This document shows, piece by piece, positions 43,489 to 54,932 of a DNA stretch of 64,000 nucleotides. The DNA is taken from NCBI GenBank assembly GCA_043809745.1, contig JBDROU010000005.1:18222-82221 (forward strand), given 5' to 3'. The translations under genes were made by a program, and so were the position numbers. Under the pieces are notes generated by a model. It made no database searches. It was not told the origin of the DNA and saw only the letters and a program-made list of their open reading frames with translations. Within the stretch, counting starts at the first letter, position 1, and every line of letters begins with the position of its first letter. This DNA is from JBDROU01 sp043809745 [NCBI: bacterium]. Its GTDB lineage: Bacteria; Elusimicrobiota; JBDRMW01.

Positions 43489-44421
43489 TTATTTAATGTT
43501 TCCGCCGCCGGCCAACAAATATAAAATCGCCATTCTAACAGCTATGCCGTTTGTAACCTGCTCAAGTATTACAGATTGAAGCCCGTCCGCAACCTCTGAA
43601 GAAATCTCAACACCCCTGTTCATAGGGCCTGGATGCAGAACTATGCAGTCGCTCTTTGCCCATTTAAGTTTATCCTGATTAATACCGTAAAGCTTAAAAT
43701 ACTCGGACAGAGAAGGAACCAGGTTCTCCTGCTGACGCTCCAGCTGAATTCTAAGTATATTTACCACATCGGCTGAATCAAGCGCTTCTCTTAAATCATC
43801 AGTTATTTTTATTCCTAAATCCCTTAATTCCCAGGGAAGCATCGTAGACGGCCCGCAAACTGTAACCTCAGCCCCTAATTTTTTTAGGCCCCATATATTG
43901 GAACGCGCTACTCTGGAATGCAGTATATCACCAATGATTGCTACCTTTAATCCTGCGATTTTTTTCTTATACTGCTTCATAGTAAAGATATCCAGTAAAC
44001 CTTGAGTTGGATGCTCATGGCTTCCATCCCCGGCATTAATCACATGGGATTTTATGTGAGGAGCCAGCACCTCCCCTGCTCCGGAAGCCGAATGGCGCAA
44101 TATTATAAAATCCACTTTCATAGCTTCCAGATTCTTACCTGTGTCTATTATACCCTCACCCTTTTGGATACTTGAAGAAGCCAGCGAAATACTGAGAGTA
44201 TCGGCAGAAAGTCTTTTTGCTGCCAGTTCAAAAGAAAGACGTGTTCTGGTGGAAGGCTCATAAAAGAGTAAAACTACAGTTTTACCTCTTAGAGTAGGAA
44301 CTTTCTTTATTGATTGAGTGAAAAGCCTCTTAAAAGGTGTAGCGGTATCAAGTATTAATTCAATTTCTTCTGAAGAAAGATACTCTAAGCCGAGTAAATC
44401 TTTACTTTTTAATTTATTCAT
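43489..44421 (-). CDS. pyrB: Aspartate carbamoyltransferase catalytic subunit
   Basis: PyrB joins carbamoyl phosphate and aspartate. The 310-aa protein has the carbamoyl-phosphate loop [13 protein letters not shown] (about 54-66), the [17 protein letters not shown] segment and the aspartate-side [12 protein letters not shown]. No pyrI regulatory subunit gene is present nearby; a PilZ gene and pyrR precede it, so control is more likely at the RNA level through PyrR. Confidence 0.97.
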   Translation of the reverse strand: MNKLKSKDLLGLEYLSSEEIELILDTATPFKRLFTQSIKKVPTLRGKTVVLLFYEPSTRTRLSFELAAKRLSADTLSISLASSSIQKGEGIIDTGKNLEAMKVDFIILRHSASGAGEVLAPHIKSHVINAGDGSHEHPTQGLLDIFTMKQYKKKIAGLKVAIIGDILHSRVARSNIWGLKKLGAEVTVCGPSTMLPWELRDLGIKITDDLREALDSADVVNILRIQLERQQENLVPSLSEYFKLYGINQDKLKWAKSDCIVLHPGPMNRGVEISSEVADGLQSVILEQVTNGIAVRMAILYLLAGGGNIK

Positions 44422-44450
44422 AATAAGTCCTATAGTTAAGCAAGACCGCT

Positions 44451-44804
44451 TTAAACCTTTAAGTTTTCAGTTATCAGCTTATGCAGCTCCAGTCTGTTTT
44501 GCAAATTAACATGTTTAAATCTCAAACCGTAAAAGTAAGAATTTCCAACATTGCACTTCCAAATAATCTGACTGTTAAATTCAAACTCCTTAATAGGATA
44601 GAAACTAATTTTGATCCTATAATCCATATCCGTACTCAGTTCTTGGCCAATTTTTAACCCTGCCCCAAAAATACTCACATTCACCAGTTCAGCCATAACG
44701 CTTTTTTGCTCCAGATCAACCCCGTGCTCCAGATGAGCTTCACCGATTAATCTGACTCTGGGAGCTGCTCTTTTGGTTTTAACATTTTGAATAACCATTA
44801 TCAA
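44451..44804 (-). CDS. PilZ-domain protein in the pyrimidine operon
   Basis: The 117-aa protein is a single PilZ domain. The c-di-GMP-binding motif RxxxR is present (R12-A-A-P-R16) and the second motif NVSIFGAG (an N in place of the more usual D) follows at about 48-55; [17 protein letters not shown] completes the barrel. It should therefore bind c-di-GMP, though its target is unknown. It overlaps pyrR by four bases and precedes pyrB by 29, so it is an embedded member of the operon. An HD-GYP enzyme and motAB are in the same window. Confidence 0.86.
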   Translation of the reverse strand: MIMVIQNVKTKRAAPRVRLIGEAHLEHGVDLEQKSVMAELVNVSIFGAGLKIGQELSTDMDYRIKISFYPIKEFEFNSQIIWKCNVGNSYFYGLRFKHVNLQNRLELHKLITENLKV

Positions 44805-45328
44805 TTCTCAATAGTAATTCTATCTACACCGTCTACTTCTTTTAAGCTGACATTTATATTCTGGTCTAATCGAGTATTGATTTTCTCACCCACAAAATCC
44901 GCATGTATTGGAAGCTCCCTATTGCCTCTATCAATCAAGACGGCCAGTTTAACAAATTTTGGCCTTCCTAAATCAACCAATGCATCCAATGCCGCCCTGA
45001 TTGTTCTCCCGCTAAAAAGCACATCATCTACAAGTATTACTTCTTTGTCATTTAAATCAAATGGGATTATAGTCTCCTTTACTAAGGGTTGCGAGTTTAT
45101 GGCGTGCACATCATCCCGGTAAAGATTAATATCTAAAATACCGATTTCAATCTTTCTTTTTAGCAATTTCTCGAGATCTTTGCTAAGCCTCTCTGCTAAA
45201 GGAACCCCCCGGTTTCTAATTCCTATTAATACTAGTTGCTCAGAATGCTTGTGATTAGAAACAATTTCCCGAGACACCTTTTTGATTAATTCTTTTATAT
45301 CTTTTGATTTTTTTATAATTTTATTCAT
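44801..45328 (-). CDS. pyrR: Bifunctional pyrimidine regulator / uracil phosphoribosyltransferase PyrR
   Basis: PyrR binds a hairpin in pyr mRNA when UMP is plentiful and also has uracil phosphoribosyltransferase activity. The 175-aa protein has the PRPP loop VILVDDVLFSGRTIRAALDAL and the family segments RGVPLAERL and LGRPKFVKLAVLIDRGNRELPI. It overlaps purE by one base and the PilZ gene by four. I found no recognisable PyrR-binding stem in the nearest upstream gap, so whether it still regulates is open. Confidence 0.95.
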   Translation of the reverse strand: MNKIIKKSKDIKELIKKVSREIVSNHKHSEQLVLIGIRNRGVPLAERLSKDLEKLLKRKIEIGILDINLYRDDVHAINSQPLVKETIIPFDLNDKEVILVDDVLFSGRTIRAALDALVDLGRPKFVKLAVLIDRGNRELPIHADFVGEKINTRLDQNINVSLKEVDGVDRITIEN

Positions 45329-45822
45329 TAATTTTTAAGTTTTTTAGACTTTTTTATAACTTCCTTTTCCATTTCTTTCCTGTGTGCAACCAAGGCATTC
45401 CTATACTTTTTGTATTTTGCCGCCAATATCTGACAAGCCAAAATACCTGCATTCTTCGCGCCGGCATTACCGATAGCAACAGTAGCAACAGGGATGCCTC
45501 CGGGCATCTGAACAATTGAAAGCAGTGAATCTAAACCGGATAGAGATTTTGTCTGCACAGGAATACCTATTACAGGCAACACTGTTTCAGACGCAACAAC
45601 TCCCGGAAGATGAGCTGCCCCGCCTGCTCCGGCTATAAAAACCTCGACACCTGCTCTAACAGCCTTTGCAATAATCTGTCTTAAAAACTTCGGCGTCCTA
45701 TGCGCTGAAGCTATGTGAAGCTCGAAAGGAATCTCGAATTTCTTCAACATAGATACACACGACTCAATAACCGGCAAATCAGAATCAGACCCGATAACTA
45801 TACTTACTAACTTTCCCATCAA
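45328..45822 (-). CDS. purE: N5-carboxyaminoimidazole ribonucleotide mutase
   Basis: PurE moves the carboxyl group to give CAIR. The 164-aa protein has IGSDSDLPVI, SAHRTPKFL, AGAGGAAHLPGVVAS and SLLSIVQMPGGIPVATVAIG, the class I pattern. Class I enzymes normally need PurK, which is not in this window. Adjacent to purD (five-base gap) and overlapping pyrR by one base. Confidence 0.96.
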   Translation of the reverse strand: MMGKLVSIVIGSDSDLPVIESCVSMLKKFEIPFELHIASAHRTPKFLRQIIAKAVRAGVEVFIAGAGGAAHLPGVVASETVLPVIGIPVQTKSLSGLDSLLSIVQMPGGIPVATVAIGNAGAKNAGILACQILAAKYKKYRNALVAHRKEMEKEVIKKSKKLKN

Positions 45823-45827
45823 TCACC

Positions 45828-47117
45828 TCACATGTTAGATTTTTTAAGCGATCTCCAGCCTATATCCTTGCGAAAATGCATCTTATCAAAACGTATCTTC
45901 GAAACCGCTCCGTAAGATTTATCTATGGCCTCTTTAATGTAATTACCCCATGAAGTTATGCCGAGCACGCGCCCGCCGGAAGTGAACATTTTATCTCCTC
46001 GCAAAACTGTGCCTGAATGGAAAACAACTGTATCCGGCATAGCAGAAGCCTCTTCCAAACCTTCTATATATTTATTTTTTTCATAATCACCGGGATATCC
46101 ACCTGATGCAGCTACTACGCAGCAACCTGCCTGTTGAGTTTCGCAACTAACCTTCCCCTTGTATTTAGAAAGTTTTCCACTCATAGCAGCTTCAATCAAA
46201 TCAACTAAATCGAATTTTAGCAGCGGAAGAACCACCTGTGCTTCGGGATCACCGAATCTTACATTAAACTCAAGTATCTTTGGGCACTCTTTTGTTAAAA
46301 TCAATCCAAAATATATTATTCCGTTATAACGAATAGCATCTTTGTCTAATCCAGCAAGGAAAGGATTAAAAATTGTCGATTCAATTCTGGCCGCAACTTC
46401 TCTATTAAAACATAACGGCGGTCCGTATGCGCCCATCCCGCCGGTATTAGGTCCCTTATCGTCTTCGTATAATTTTTTATGATCTTGAGTTGGAACTAAG
46501 GGGAGTATCGTTTTACTGTCGCAAAAAGCCATAACAGTAAGCTCTTCACCGGTAAGAAATTCCTCTATAACTATTCTGTCAGAAGCACCTCCAAAAGCCT
46601 TTTCTATCATCATTTTCTGAAGAGCCACCTTTGCTTCCCTGGCGTCTTCACAGATTATAACACCCTTCCCGGCAGCAAGACCGCTTGCTTTTATCACCAA
46701 AGGCATTGGAAACTCTTTTATAATCTGTAAAGCTTCTTCAAAGCTATCAGTTACACGGTAGTTAGCTGTAGGTATATTATTTCTATTGCAGAAACCCTTT
46801 GCCCAGGCCTTATCTCCTTCAAGCAGGGAAGCTTTTTTCTCAGGACCAAAAATAGGAAGATTATTATTACGAAACGAATTGACGATACCTTCTACAAGCG
46901 GCTGTTCAGGACCAACAACTGTAAGATCGATTTTCTCCTTTTTGACAAAATTTATTATCTCTTCATGATCGCTGATATTGATTGATTCACACCTGGCAAG
47001 TTTACTTATCCCGCCATTACCGGGCACACAATAGATCTGCTTAACTTTTGAAGTTTGTTTTAATTTCCAAACAATCGCATGTTCACGCCCGCCGGAGCCT
47101 ATTACTAATACTTTCAT
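45828..47117 (-). CDS. purD: Phosphoribosylamine-glycine ligase
   Basis: PurD makes GAR from phosphoribosylamine, glycine and ATP. The 429-aa ATP-grasp protein has the N-terminal GSGGREHAIVWKL, the ATP-binding VIKASGLAAGKGVIICE, DHKKLYEDDKGPNTGGMGAYGPP and FNVRFGDPEAQVVLP, then the C-terminal domain with VFHSGT. It is the first gene of the purine-pyrimidine cluster; AAGGAG lies seven bases ahead of the ATG, and a probable promoter 60 bases further. Confidence 0.97.
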   Translation of the reverse strand: MKVLVIGSGGREHAIVWKLKQTSKVKQIYCVPGNGGISKLARCESINISDHEEIINFVKKEKIDLTVVGPEQPLVEGIVNSFRNNNLPIFGPEKKASLLEGDKAWAKGFCNRNNIPTANYRVTDSFEEALQIIKEFPMPLVIKASGLAAGKGVIICEDAREAKVALQKMMIEKAFGGASDRIVIEEFLTGEELTVMAFCDSKTILPLVPTQDHKKLYEDDKGPNTGGMGAYGPPLCFNREVAARIESTIFNPFLAGLDKDAIRYNGIIYFGLILTKECPKILEFNVRFGDPEAQVVLPLLKFDLVDLIEAAMSGKLSKYKGKVSCETQQAGCCVVAASGGYPGDYEKNKYIEGLEEASAMPDTVVFHSGTVLRGDKMFTSGGRVLGITSWGNYIKEAIDKSYGAVSKIRFDKMHFRKDIGWRSLKKSNM

Positions 47118-47174
47118 TATTGAACTCCTTATGCTTTCTCTATATGCTGATTTTTAGGCTGTTTTCGAATTATT

Positions 47175-47202
47175 ATCTTAACATTTTTTACTCTTATTGT
47201 AA
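47175..47202 (-). promoter_or_regulatory. Probable promoter of the purD-pyr-pur operon
   Basis: On the minus strand TTACAA (47197-47202) and TAAGAT (47175-47180) are 16 bases apart, with TG one base before the -10 (TGTTAAGAT), an extended -10 form. Each box matches four of six consensus positions. The 47118-47352 gap otherwise shows no clear terminator or riboswitch. Confidence 0.4.
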
Positions 47203-47352
47203 AGGAAGTGTTAAAAGTAGAATTTGCTAGATTAGAATTTGTGGATTTGAGCCGAATTGAATAAGCTAAGGAATACAAAACTGTAGTCAAAATACCGAAA
47301 TTTTAATCGATAACCGACTTTTTAGCGATCTTTTGTATTTGAAACTTACTAA

Positions 47353-48243
47353 TTATAATTCTAACTGGGCACCTGTGAGGCGTTTATATATGTTTAAGTA
47401 TTTGTCTCTTGTTTTGTCTACAATTTCACCGGGGAGTTCCGGGACCGGCGGTTTTTTGGCCCAATTAATTGATTCCAGATAATCTCTTACAAATTGTTTA
47501 TCGAAACTTGGCTGCGCTTTGCCGGGTTGATAATCCTTTTTATCCCAGAATCTGGATGAATCCGGCGTCAATACTTCATCTATCAAAATTAATTTTTCGT
47601 TAAGTAATCCGAACTCAAATTTTGTATCCGCTATGATTACATTATTTTTCTCTGCAATCGCAACCGCTTCCTTGTACAGTTTAATGCTGACATCTCTTAA
47701 AGTTTTCGATAACTGCACACCGACAACATTCTGCATCTGCTTAAAATTTATATTTTCATCATGCTTTCCGCTTTCTTCTTTTGTGGACGGTGTAAAAATT
47801 ATTTCCGGTAGTTTGTCCGATTCGTTCAACCCTGGAGGCAGTTTTATGCCGCAAACCGTTCCTGCCTTTTTATACTCTTTCAATCCGGACCCTGCAAGAT
47901 ACCCCCTGACTACGCACTCAATAGGAATTTTATTTGTTTTTTTTACTATCATAAATCTGCCGTTTAGCTTTTCTTTATAAGAACTTAAAGTTGAAGGCAG
48001 ATCATTTATCTCATCAGAAATAAAATGATTCTCCACAACAAAGGAAAGTTTATCAAACCAGAATTTTGAGATCTGGGTCAGCACCTTCCCCTTATCAGGG
48101 ATCGGTGTGGGCAAGACATAATCAAATGCTGAAATCCTGTCCGTTGCGATAATTAGAAGTTTATCTTCCAAACTGTAAATATCCCGAACCTTCCCTTTAC
48201 TAAACAAAGTTAAATCTAAGTTTGTGTCTATTATTGCTTTCAT
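47353..48243 (-). CDS. purC: SAICAR synthase
   Basis: PurC joins CAIR and aspartate using ATP. The 296-aa protein is of the longer form, with LFSKGKVRDIYSLEDKLLII at the start, ATDRISAFDYVLP, KKTNKIPIECVVRGYLAGSG, the TPSTKEESGKHDENI segment and LIDEVLTPDSSRFWDKKDY. It follows the SecY-like gene by 22 bases at the tail of the ATP-synthase transcript and is split from purD by a 235-base gap with a promoter. Confidence 0.97.
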   Translation of the reverse strand: MKAIIDTNLDLTLFSKGKVRDIYSLEDKLLIIATDRISAFDYVLPTPIPDKGKVLTQISKFWFDKLSFVVENHFISDEINDLPSTLSSYKEKLNGRFMIVKKTNKIPIECVVRGYLAGSGLKEYKKAGTVCGIKLPPGLNESDKLPEIIFTPSTKEESGKHDENINFKQMQNVVGVQLSKTLRDVSIKLYKEAVAIAEKNNVIIADTKFEFGLLNEKLILIDEVLTPDSSRFWDKKDYQPGKAQPSFDKQFVRDYLESINWAKKPPVPELPGEIVDKTRDKYLNIYKRLTGAQLEL

Positions 48244-48265
48244 AAATTCTCCTTTAAGATTTTAA

Positions 48266-49606
48266 TTATTTTATATAATCCTGTAAAATATTCTTAGATT
48301 TTTCAATATCAGCACCCTTTACCAAGAGGATCTTTTCTGCGAGCGGCCCCATCTGAAACCCCCAAACCCTGCCGAATGCTTCCTTCCCATAAACTTTTGA
48401 TTCTATCCCATTACTTGACAAAAGAGCCTGCATCTCAAAAAAATAAGTATCATCAGAATGTTTTGCTATTTCCACAAAGTTTTTATCTTTAGTAAGAGAA
48501 ATAAACAGCAGTGTTAGATATCCAACAAACAGCAGCCCCTGAACGCCTATTGATATTCCTATAGCAAATCCAACGTGCGTGATTTTATGCAAAATAATAT
48601 AACTGAGTAATAAAGCAAAAATAAACAATCCCCATAACAAGCTTGCTTTGTTTAGAGGTTTTTCCAATGCATTCTTGTCTATTTGCTCGGGAAGTTTAAG
48701 TTTTTCATTAAATCTTCCTGCTAATTCTTCGCTATGCATAATTAAAGGACAGTAATATCTGTAAATGACCAGCATTACTACCATGGCCTGAAAGTACATA
48801 AATATATAAAAATTACTGGATATAAACTGGCTTATTATGTATATGCAGAAGAAAGATACGATAAAATACGGCAGCAAACCTATAATAAATATTGGCACCT
48901 TGAATGATATTTTACCGGGCAACGAAACGGTTTCCTTCCTTATTATTATATATATAACCGCCACAGATATACCAACAACCGCAAAGCTAACCGCGAATAG
49001 CAAGAAGTAACCAAGAATTACAGGAATATTTTTATTCCAATAAAGAATATGCTTAATAAACTCAGTGTATTTTATATAAATCGTTTGTATTATTTCTAAA
49101 GATATTATTAAGGAAAAGCCATGCCCGATACCGTAATTGTTTATCAAACTGCCTAAAATTATATATATAAATACTCCTCCCAAAAGAGTAACAATAATTG
49201 TTACTCTTGACAAAACATTTATACTTTCTAAGGAATCAGAAGCTATAAAGTAATTCGTTAGAACAACTGAATGAATTAGAGCTAATATTATTGTTATTAA
49301 TACAACAACAAAATTTCCTTTGTTAAACCAATTTGTTTTCCAAAAATTGTTTTGTACTGAAGGAATAACCCAAATAAGCAGTGCTATTATATGGGCATTG
49401 ATAAAAGGCCACAAACCCAAAACAACTATCGAGTAATGAGTATTCCCTGCTGTTTGACCGATTAAGGGCACAGGAATAAAAGATACAATTTTATAAACTA
49501 TAATTACTGCAGCTGTTATTAACAACTTACGCTTAAACCCTGGTTCAACCAGCAGGTTTTTTAATCTGCTAAGAAATTTTAGTAAATCAGATTTTATATC
49601 TATCAT
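48266..49606 (-). CDS. Divergent SecY-like membrane protein with fused C-terminal DUF2007-like domain
   Basis: The 446-aa protein follows the SecY helix pattern. Helix 1 (about 28-48, VYKIVSFIPVPLIG), helix 2 (VLGLWPFINAHIIALLI, 62-78), the helix 4-5 turn (YGIGHGFSLIISLEI, 158-172), helix 7 (VPIFIIGLLPYFIV), HSEELAGRFNEKL (291-303) in the helix 8-9 loop and helix 10 (GFAIGISIGVQGLLFVG) all align with SecY. Between helices 1 and 2 only about ten residues remain, so the plug is missing, and the helix 6-7 cytoplasmic loop (224-236), which in SecY touches ribosome and SecA, is short. Residues about 376-446 resemble a DUF2007 domain. It starts six bases after atpD, where atpC usually is. It cannot be a normal translocon; function unknown. 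Confidence 0.82.
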   Translation of the reverse strand: MIDIKSDLLKFLSRLKNLLVEPGFKRKLLITAAVIIVYKIVSFIPVPLIGQTAGNTHYSIVVLGLWPFINAHIIALLIWVIPSVQNNFWKTNWFNKGNFVVVLITIILALIHSVVLTNYFIASDSLESINVLSRVTIIVTLLGGVFIYIILGSLINNYGIGHGFSLIISLEIIQTIYIKYTEFIKHILYWNKNIPVILGYFLLFAVSFAVVGISVAVIYIIIRKETVSLPGKISFKVPIFIIGLLPYFIVSFFCIYIISQFISSNFYIFMYFQAMVVMLVIYRYYCPLIMHSEELAGRFNEKLKLPEQIDKNALEKPLNKASLLWGLFIFALLLSYIILHKITHVGFAIGISIGVQGLLFVGYLTLLFISLTKDKNFVEIAKHSDDTYFFEMQALLSSNGIESKVYGKEAFGRVWGFQMGPLAEKILLVKGADIEKSKNILQDYIK

Positions 49607-49612
49607 TTTTCG

Positions 49613-51956
<2,344 letters not shown>

Positions 51957-51965
51957 AAATAAATA

Positions 51966-53474
51966 TTACCCGGAAAATTGGCCTTTAAATTCTTTAACTA
52001 TCGCATCAAGTTTTTCGTACATCTGATCATCAAGCATCTTTTTAAATTCAATCTCCTCCAACACCTGATTATATTTTTCCTGCACAAATGCAAAAAGCGA
52101 GCTCTCAAAATTCTTTATCTTGTTTACAGGGATATCGTCTACGAATCCCTTTATGCCGCAATAAATGATTAAAACCTGCTGTGCGGTCGTTAAAACTTTA
52201 TACTGGTCCTGTTTTAATATCTCAACCATCCTTTGGCCTCTGGCGAGCTGGTCCATAGAAGCTCTGTCAAGCTCAGCTCCAAACTGCATAAAAGCAGCCA
52301 GCTCATTATATTGGGCGATATCAAGCCTAAGCTTTCCAGCGACCTGTCTCATTGCTTTTATTTGCGCATGCCCCCCAACACGAGAAACAGACAGACCGAC
52401 ATTAATCGCAGGTCTGATGCCTGAATAGAAAAGACCGCTCTCCAAATAAATTTGTCCATCTGTAATAGAAATTACATTTGTAGGTATATAGGCCGAGATA
52501 TCGCCTGCCTGCGTTTCAATAATAGGAAGAGCTGTAATAGATCCCGCTCCATTTTCGTCGCTTAACTTACAGGCTCGTTCAAGCAATCTTGAATGGAGAT
52601 AAAAAACATCACCTGGATATGCTTCACGTCCGGGAGGTCTTCTTAAAAGCAGCGAAAGCTGTCTGTAACTCTGAGCATGCTTTGAAAGATCATCATATAT
52701 GCACAGTACATCCTTTTTGTTCCAAAGAAACTCCTCTCCAAAAGCGCATGCCGAATAAGGCGCGATATATTGCAGGGCAGCCGGGTCACTGGCTGAGGTA
52801 GCTACAACGATAGTGTAATCTAAAGCATTATGTTCTTCTAAAGTATTTACAACCCTGGCTATTGTAGAATGTTTTTGCCCTATTGCTACATATATGCAAA
52901 TAACATTCTGTCCCCGCTGATTTATTATTGTATCGATTGCAATAGCGGTCTTCCCTGTTTGGCGGTCCCCTATAATTAATTCTCTTTGACCTCTGCCGAT
53001 AGGTATCATAGAATCAACTGCCTTAATACCTGTTTGGAGCGGCACTTTTACCGGCTGACGTTCCACAACACCCGGCGACCTGACATCTATCGGACGAGTG
53101 GCATTGGTTTTGATTTCACCTTTCCCATCAATAGGTCTGGCAAGCGGATCAACTACCCTTCCAATAAGAGATTCTCCAACCGGAACCTCCATAACACTAT
53201 AAGTCCTCTTTACTTCATCACCCTCTTTTATTTCTATATCTTCTCCTAGAAGAACGCAACCTATGGAATCCTTCTCTAAATTAAAAACTATTCCGAAAAT
53301 ATTGTGCGGAAACTCAAGCAACTCACCGAACAAAGCTTTCTTTAATCCGTAAATACGGGCTATCCCATCACCAACCTGTATTACATATCCAACCTCTTCA
53401 ACCCTTAAACGCAGTTCATCATCACCAAGCTGCTTCTTAATTATTGCTGAAATCTCTTCCGATTTTATGCCCAC
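51966..53474 (-). CDS. atpA: F1 ATP synthase subunit alpha
   Basis: The nucleotide-binding but non-catalytic F1 subunit. The 502-aa protein has Walker [15 protein letters not shown] (about 169-182), [18 protein letters not shown], the catalytic arginine region [40 protein letters not shown] and the expected C-terminal helices. It follows atpH by eight bases and precedes atpG by nine. Confidence 0.98.
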   Translation of the reverse strand: MGIKSEEISAIIKKQLGDDELRLRVEEVGYVIQVGDGIARIYGLKKALFGELLEFPHNIFGIVFNLEKDSIGCVLLGEDIEIKEGDEVKRTYSVMEVPVGESLIGRVVDPLARPIDGKGEIKTNATRPIDVRSPGVVERQPVKVPLQTGIKAVDSMIPIGRGQRELIIGDRQTGKTAIAIDTIINQRGQNVICIYVAIGQKHSTIARVVNTLEEHNALDYTIVVATSASDPAALQYIAPYSACAFGEEFLWNKKDVLCIYDDLSKHAQSYRQLSLLLRRPPGREAYPGDVFYLHSRLLERACKLSDENGAGSITALPIIETQAGDISAYIPTNVISITDGQIYLESGLFYSGIRPAINVGLSVSRVGGHAQIKAMRQVAGKLRLDIAQYNELAAFMQFGAELDRASMDQLARGQRMVEILKQDQYKVLTTAQQVLIIYCGIKGFVDDIPVNKIKNFESSLFAFVQEKYNQVLEEIEFKKMLDDQMYEKLDAIVKEFKGQFSG

Positions 53475-53482
53475 AGTTTCTC

Positions 53483-54019
53483 CTAAGACATCATATCCCT
53501 TAATGATTTTAAATACCCTTGCAAACTAAAATCGTATCTTGTATCTCCAATCATTAATTTTATTCCACCAATCAATGAGCTGTCCAGCTCATAATTTAGA
53601 TCCATTTTCTTGGATTTATACAACCTTTCCAAGATCTTAACTATTTCCTTTTTCTCCTCATTTACCAATTCTTTTACACTAATTACAGTTCCAGACATAA
53701 TCCCGGATCTATTTTTATTCAGATCACTATAATATTCTTTAATTTGTTCGAAATATTTAATTCTTTTGCTAATAACTAGCCTAATAATAAAAGCAATGAC
53801 AATTTTATCAATTTTGCTTTGGAATACTTCGTTTATGATGTCTATTTTTTTCTGCAAACTAATTAAAGGCGTGTTTAATACTTCCCTAAGCAAATCACTG
53901 CTGTTTAGCAAATCTGAACAATTGCGCAGATCTTCTTCAACATTTGCTTCTTTATCCTTTACGCATGCAATTTCAAATAACGCTTTTGCGTAGTTCGATT
54001 GCGAAAAAGTACTCATCAA
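53483..54019 (-). CDS. atpH: F1 ATP synthase subunit delta
   Basis: The delta subunit links F1 to the b-subunit stalk. The 178-aa protein has six N-terminal helices ([42 protein letters not shown]) and the C-terminal part [43 protein letters not shown], a family signature. It sits between atpF and atpA with short gaps. Low conservation is normal for delta. Confidence 0.93.
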   Translation of the reverse strand: MMSTFSQSNYAKALFEIACVKDKEANVEEDLRNCSDLLNSSDLLREVLNTPLISLQKKIDIINEVFQSKIDKIVIAFIIRLVISKRIKYFEQIKEYYSDLNKNRSGIMSGTVISVKELVNEEKKEIVKILERLYKSKKMDLNYELDSSLIGGIKLMIGDTRYDFSLQGYLKSLRDMMS

Positions 54020-54025
54020 AGTCTC

Positions 54026-54535
54026 TCAATGGATTTCTTTTGAATGTTTATCAAGGTCATCAAAAAATTCGTGAATAAACTTTTCTTGGATTTTTTTATC
54101 TACAACACGCTTTAACAAACGCTCTGTTGCGTCTATGGATATCTTTACAGCATCCTGCTTTAGCTCATCAATAAGTTGTTCTTTTTCTCTATTAAGCGCT
54201 TCTTGCGTTTTCTGGTAAATAATTTTTGCTTCTTCTTTCGCTTTAAATAATATTTCTTCTTTAATCTTATCTCCTTCGGTACGCGCTCTGTCAAGGGACC
54301 TCCTCAACAGATCATCATTCTGAAGCAGTTTTTGTTGATACTCATTCTTTAATCTCTCAAGCCCCTCCCTTGTTTCCCTTGCGGCAGATATATCATCCTG
54401 CATTCTTTTCTCTCTATTTTCGATTGATTCAATCAGAGGCTTCCAAGCAATCTTAGCCAATACAAAAACAAGAATAACAAAAATAACAACCGTCCAAATC
54501 ATCAATCCGATATCAGGGTTCAGTAATGTTTCCAT
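54026..54535 (-). CDS. atpF: Fo ATP synthase subunit b
   Basis: The peripheral stalk subunit. The 169-aa protein has one membrane helix (about 10-28, GLMIWTVVIFVILVFVLAKI), then KPLIESIENREKRMQDDISAARETREGLERLKNEY and a long charged coiled coil to the end. Only one b-type gene is present (no b-prime), implying a homodimer. It starts 16 bases after atpE. Confidence 0.95.
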   Translation of the reverse strand: METLLNPDIGLMIWTVVIFVILVFVLAKIAWKPLIESIENREKRMQDDISAARETREGLERLKNEYQQKLLQNDDLLRRSLDRARTEGDKIKEEILFKAKEEAKIIYQKTQEALNREKEQLIDELKQDAVKISIDATERLLKRVVDKKIQEKFIHEFFDDLDKHSKEIH

Positions 54536-54551
54536 TTTATAATCTCAATTG

Positions 54552-54851
54552 CTATTTATGCTGCTGAGAAGAAACCTGTGCAGCCTCTTGAACATTAGGA
54601 TTTTTCGGTTCCGTCTTAACCGCTACTACCAAGCATATAACCAGGGCAAAGAATCCTATCCCTTCTATAAGCGCGGCAGGAATTATCATGCTCGTCCTTA
54701 AATCCTTTGTTGCTTCAGGCTGCCTTGCGGTTCCTTCCAAACATGCAGCTGCAAGTTTACCTATTCCTAAGCCAGCTCCCAGCACACACAGCCCTGCGCC
54801 TATACCGGCTCCCAGGTAACCAATTCCGAGATAAAGTAAATTATCCATCAA
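54552..54851 (-). CDS. atpE: Fo ATP synthase subunit c
   Basis: The ring subunit that carries ions through Fo. The 99-aa hairpin has helix 1 with the glycine run GAGIGAGLCVLGAGLGIG (14-31), the polar loop ARQPE (42-46) and helix 2 with the ion-binding Glu E63 (PAALIEGIGFFALV). Positions that bind sodium in Na+-type c subunits are replaced: I30 at the usual Gln, G64 in place of Ser or Thr, and F68 in place of Tyr, so coupling to protons is expected. The C-terminal tail (about 78-99) is longer than usual and polar. An 81-base gap separates it from atpB. Confidence 0.95.
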   Translation of the reverse strand: MMDNLLYLGIGYLGAGIGAGLCVLGAGLGIGKLAAACLEGTARQPEATKDLRTSMIIPAALIEGIGFFALVICLVVAVKTEPKNPNVQEAAQVSSQQHK

Positions 54852-54916
54852 AAACCTCCTAAAAATTAAAATATTTATTTATTATAATTTATTTCTCCTA
54901 CCAAGTAAAGCCAAGA

Positions 54917-54932
54917 ATTGGGGTCAGAGCCC
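54917..54932. repeat. REP-like GGGGTCAGAGCCC motif after atpB
   Basis: Directly after the atpB stop the plus strand reads ATTGGGGTCAGAGCCC. This GGGGTCAGAGCCC form is one I know from dispersed RAYT-linked repeats in other bacteria. It lies in the atpB-atpE gap; only one arm is clear. Confidence 0.45.

Noticed and set aside
47203-47352. PyrR-binding attenuator or purine riboswitch before purD
   Set aside because: Searched both strands by eye; no conserved PyrR loop, no purine-riboswitch core and no antiterminator-terminator pair found.
48266-49606. Canonical secY
   Set aside because: The plug region and the long cytoplasmic loop are missing, the sequence is very divergent, a DUF2007-like tail is present, and no ribosomal-protein genes flank it.
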